Positions 63,010-64,000 of a DNA stretch of 64,000 nt are shown one piece after another. Position 1 is the first letter of the stretch, and each line of letters starts with the position of its first letter. The position numbers and the translations under genes are program-made. Origin of the DNA: Candidatus Ribeiella danica (GTDB lineage: Bacteria > Chloroflexota > Chloroflexia > Chloroflexales > Roseiflexaceae); the NCBI GenBank assembly GCA_016717335.1, contig JADKFS010000010.1, positions 248,001-312,000 of the forward strand. Reading direction: 5' to 3'. The notes beneath the pieces were generated by a model that saw nothing but the letters and a program-made list of their open reading frames with translations, ran no database searches and was not told the origin of the DNA.

Positions 63010-63125
63010 TTGCGACCCCACCCCCTGCCCCCTCCCCTTGCCAGGGGAGGGGGATTATTGTTGGCGGTGGGCCCGCGCCACGTGGAAAGCCCCCGCTCCT
63101 TTGGGGAGCGGGGGACCGGCTGGGG
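63010..63125. repeat. Variant family B hairpins after lepB
   Basis: CCCCCTCCCCTTGCCAGGGG closes into a stem; CCCGCTCCTTTGGGGAGCGGG closes into another. Terminator-like, between convergent lepB and the GlsB gene. Confidence 0.65.
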
Positions 63126-63149
63126 GTGAGGTCAAGCAGCGCGGCTCTC

Positions 63150-63440
63150 CTAGAGCAGCGGGCGGCGGTAGTAGCTCCGCCGGAACAGGCTCAAGATCAG
63201 CAGCAGGATCACCGCGCCAAGGATCGCCCACAGGATCTCGATCCGGAACCCTTCGATGTTGACCGCCAGGATCGAGGGGAGGCCGATCCGCGGCGCGAGC
63301 CAGGAGCCGATCAGGGCCCCCAGGAAGCCGATCACCACCGACGCCAGGAACCCGCCGGGGCTGTAGCCGACCAGCATCTCGGCGATAGCGCCGCAGATCG
63401 CTCCGACCAATATCAGAAGCAGCAGGCCAACCAGGCTCAT
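63150..63440 (-). CDS. GlsB/YeaQ/YmgE-family stress membrane protein
   Basis: 96 residues from ATG 63440. Three hydrophobic helices with the family glycine pattern: ILVGAICGAIAEMLVGYSPG, then GFLASVVIGFLGALIGSWLA and LWAILGAVILLLILSLF. YmgE/GlsB proteins are small transglycosylase-associated membrane proteins induced by stress. Function is not established. Confidence 0.85.
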   Translation of the reverse strand: MSLVGLLLLILVGAICGAIAEMLVGYSPGGFLASVVIGFLGALIGSWLAPRIGLPSILAVNIEGFRIEILWAILGAVILLLILSLFRRSYYRRPLL

Positions 63441-63523
63441 CGCTTGTCTCCTTCGCGAACAAACAAACACATCTTGACGAAGGAGACAAGCAGATTACGT
63501 GCCACAGGCAGGCTAAAAGCCGC

Positions 63524-64000
63524 CTACGCGCGGTCGCCGCGCGCGGCCGCCTCCATGAGCGCCTGGATGCGCTCGACCATCTCGGCCGGGTTGGGGTGCA
63601 GCCCCTCCAGCAGCAGGGCGTTCTCGTAGATCTGCTCGACCAGCGCGCCGACCAGCGGGTCGTCGGGCCGCTGCTCCGCCAGCCGCGCCAGGTCGGCGAT
63701 CAGCGCGTGGCCGCGGTTCAGCTCGACGATCCGCGGCGGCACCTTGAAGTCGCGCTCCAGGATGCGCTGGATGCGCTCCATCTCGCGGTTCGGCGCGTCG
63801 TCGGGCGAGATCAGCCGCGCCGGGCTGCTGCGCAGCGCGTTCGAGGCGCGCACCGCCGTGACGCGCTCGCCCAGCCGCTCCTTGAACGCCGTCACCAGCC
63901 GCGCGAACGCCTCGTCGGAGACCGCGACCTCGGAGGGCTTGCCCTCGCCGGGCAGATCGAGGTTGGGGTCGTCGGCGTTGCGCAGCTTGAGGCCCTCGTA
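63524..64000 (-). CDS. htpG: Chaperone protein HtpG (Hsp90), C-terminal part
   Basis: The gene continues beyond the right edge; the last 158 codons are present, ending at 63524. LVTAFKERLGERVTAVRASN, then REMERIQRILERDFKVPPRI and VELNRGHALIADLARLAEQR are the C-terminal dimerisation domain of HtpG. The final residues GDRA lack the eukaryotic MEEVD tail as expected for bacterial Hsp90. The N-terminal ATPase lies outside. Confidence 0.92.
   Translation of the reverse strand, partial: YEGLKLRNADDPNLDLPGEGKPSEVAVSDEAFARLVTAFKERLGERVTAVRASNALRSSPARLISPDDAPNREMERIQRILERDFKVPPRIVELNRGHALIADLARLAEQRPDDPLVGALVEQIYENALLLEGLHPNPAEMVERIQALMEAAARGDRA

Noticed and set aside
1..64000. tRNA, rRNA or insertion-sequence genes
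   Set aside because: No tRNA T-arm GGTTCGAATCC-type sequence in a cloverleaf context, no rRNA stretch and no transposase reading frame were seen. A short ncRNA could have been missed.

Overview
The window is a high-GC bacterial chromosome segment with no rRNA, tRNA, CRISPR array, transposase or phage gene that I can see. The gene content suggests a member of the Chloroflexota, probably near Roseiflexus/Kouleothrix: HEAT-repeat proteins, DUF5671 membrane proteins, BMP-type nucleoside ABC importers, M4 and PrsW proteases, and sortase-type surface proteins in an otherwise non-Firmicute background. This placement is inferred from gene content only. Most genes sit alone or in short runs, separated by an unusually rich set of intergenic repeats.

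Layout. 0-5.3 kb: a methyltransferase end, a CoA-disulfide-reductase/rhodanese flavoprotein, an MFS exporter that probably starts at ACG, and a HEAT protein. 5.8-13.3 kb: housekeeping genes gmhA, rplS (with a clear promoter), a methyltransferase, rnhB, a HEAT protein, a GNAT enzyme, a YdjM-like membrane protein and recD2. 13.5-20.2 kb: a thioester-domain surface protein with an LPXTG-like tail, then a minus-strand set of an emfourin-like protein, a membrane-anchored protein, PrsW and a large secreted M4 metalloprotease. 20.4-25.9 kb: a nucleoside/nucleobase ABC importer (BMP lipoprotein, double ATPase, two permeases) with a strong promoter, an operator-like palindrome and an attenuator-like leader. 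26-43 kb: TSUP permease, TetR and a divergent methyltransferase, a stress protein carrying histidine-rich repeats, cardiolipin synthase, an amylo-alpha-1,6-glucosidase, an ECF sigma/anti-sigma pair, DUF5671, YbjQ and GNAT genes.

43.6-57 kb (minus strand) is a purine-to-glycerate catabolic cluster: DUF3830 protein, xanthine dehydrogenase (molybdenum subunit plus a fused FAD/2Fe-2S subunit), allantoinase, allantoate amidohydrolase, HIU hydrolase, cytochrome c-linked urate oxidase PuuD, a GntR regulator, OHCU decarboxylase and glycerate kinase. With the importer at 20-26 kb it accounts for uptake and oxidation of purines through urate and allantoin towards central carbon. 57-64 kb holds a UlaG-like lactonase, a DinB-like protein, a second LPXTG protein, a MarR/EmrB drug-efflux pair, signal peptidase I, a GlsB-type membrane protein and the 3' end of htpG.

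The most unusual feature is repeat biology. Short tandem repeats with 7-8 bp units, usually arranged as opposed arms of a hairpin, lie between genes, supply the stop codons of about eight genes, and are inserted in frame at six places inside four enzymes of the purine cluster. They resemble the heptamer STRR repeats of heterocystous cyanobacteria. A separate family of about 170 bp with inverted termini and flanking GC-rich palindromes occurs about eight times.
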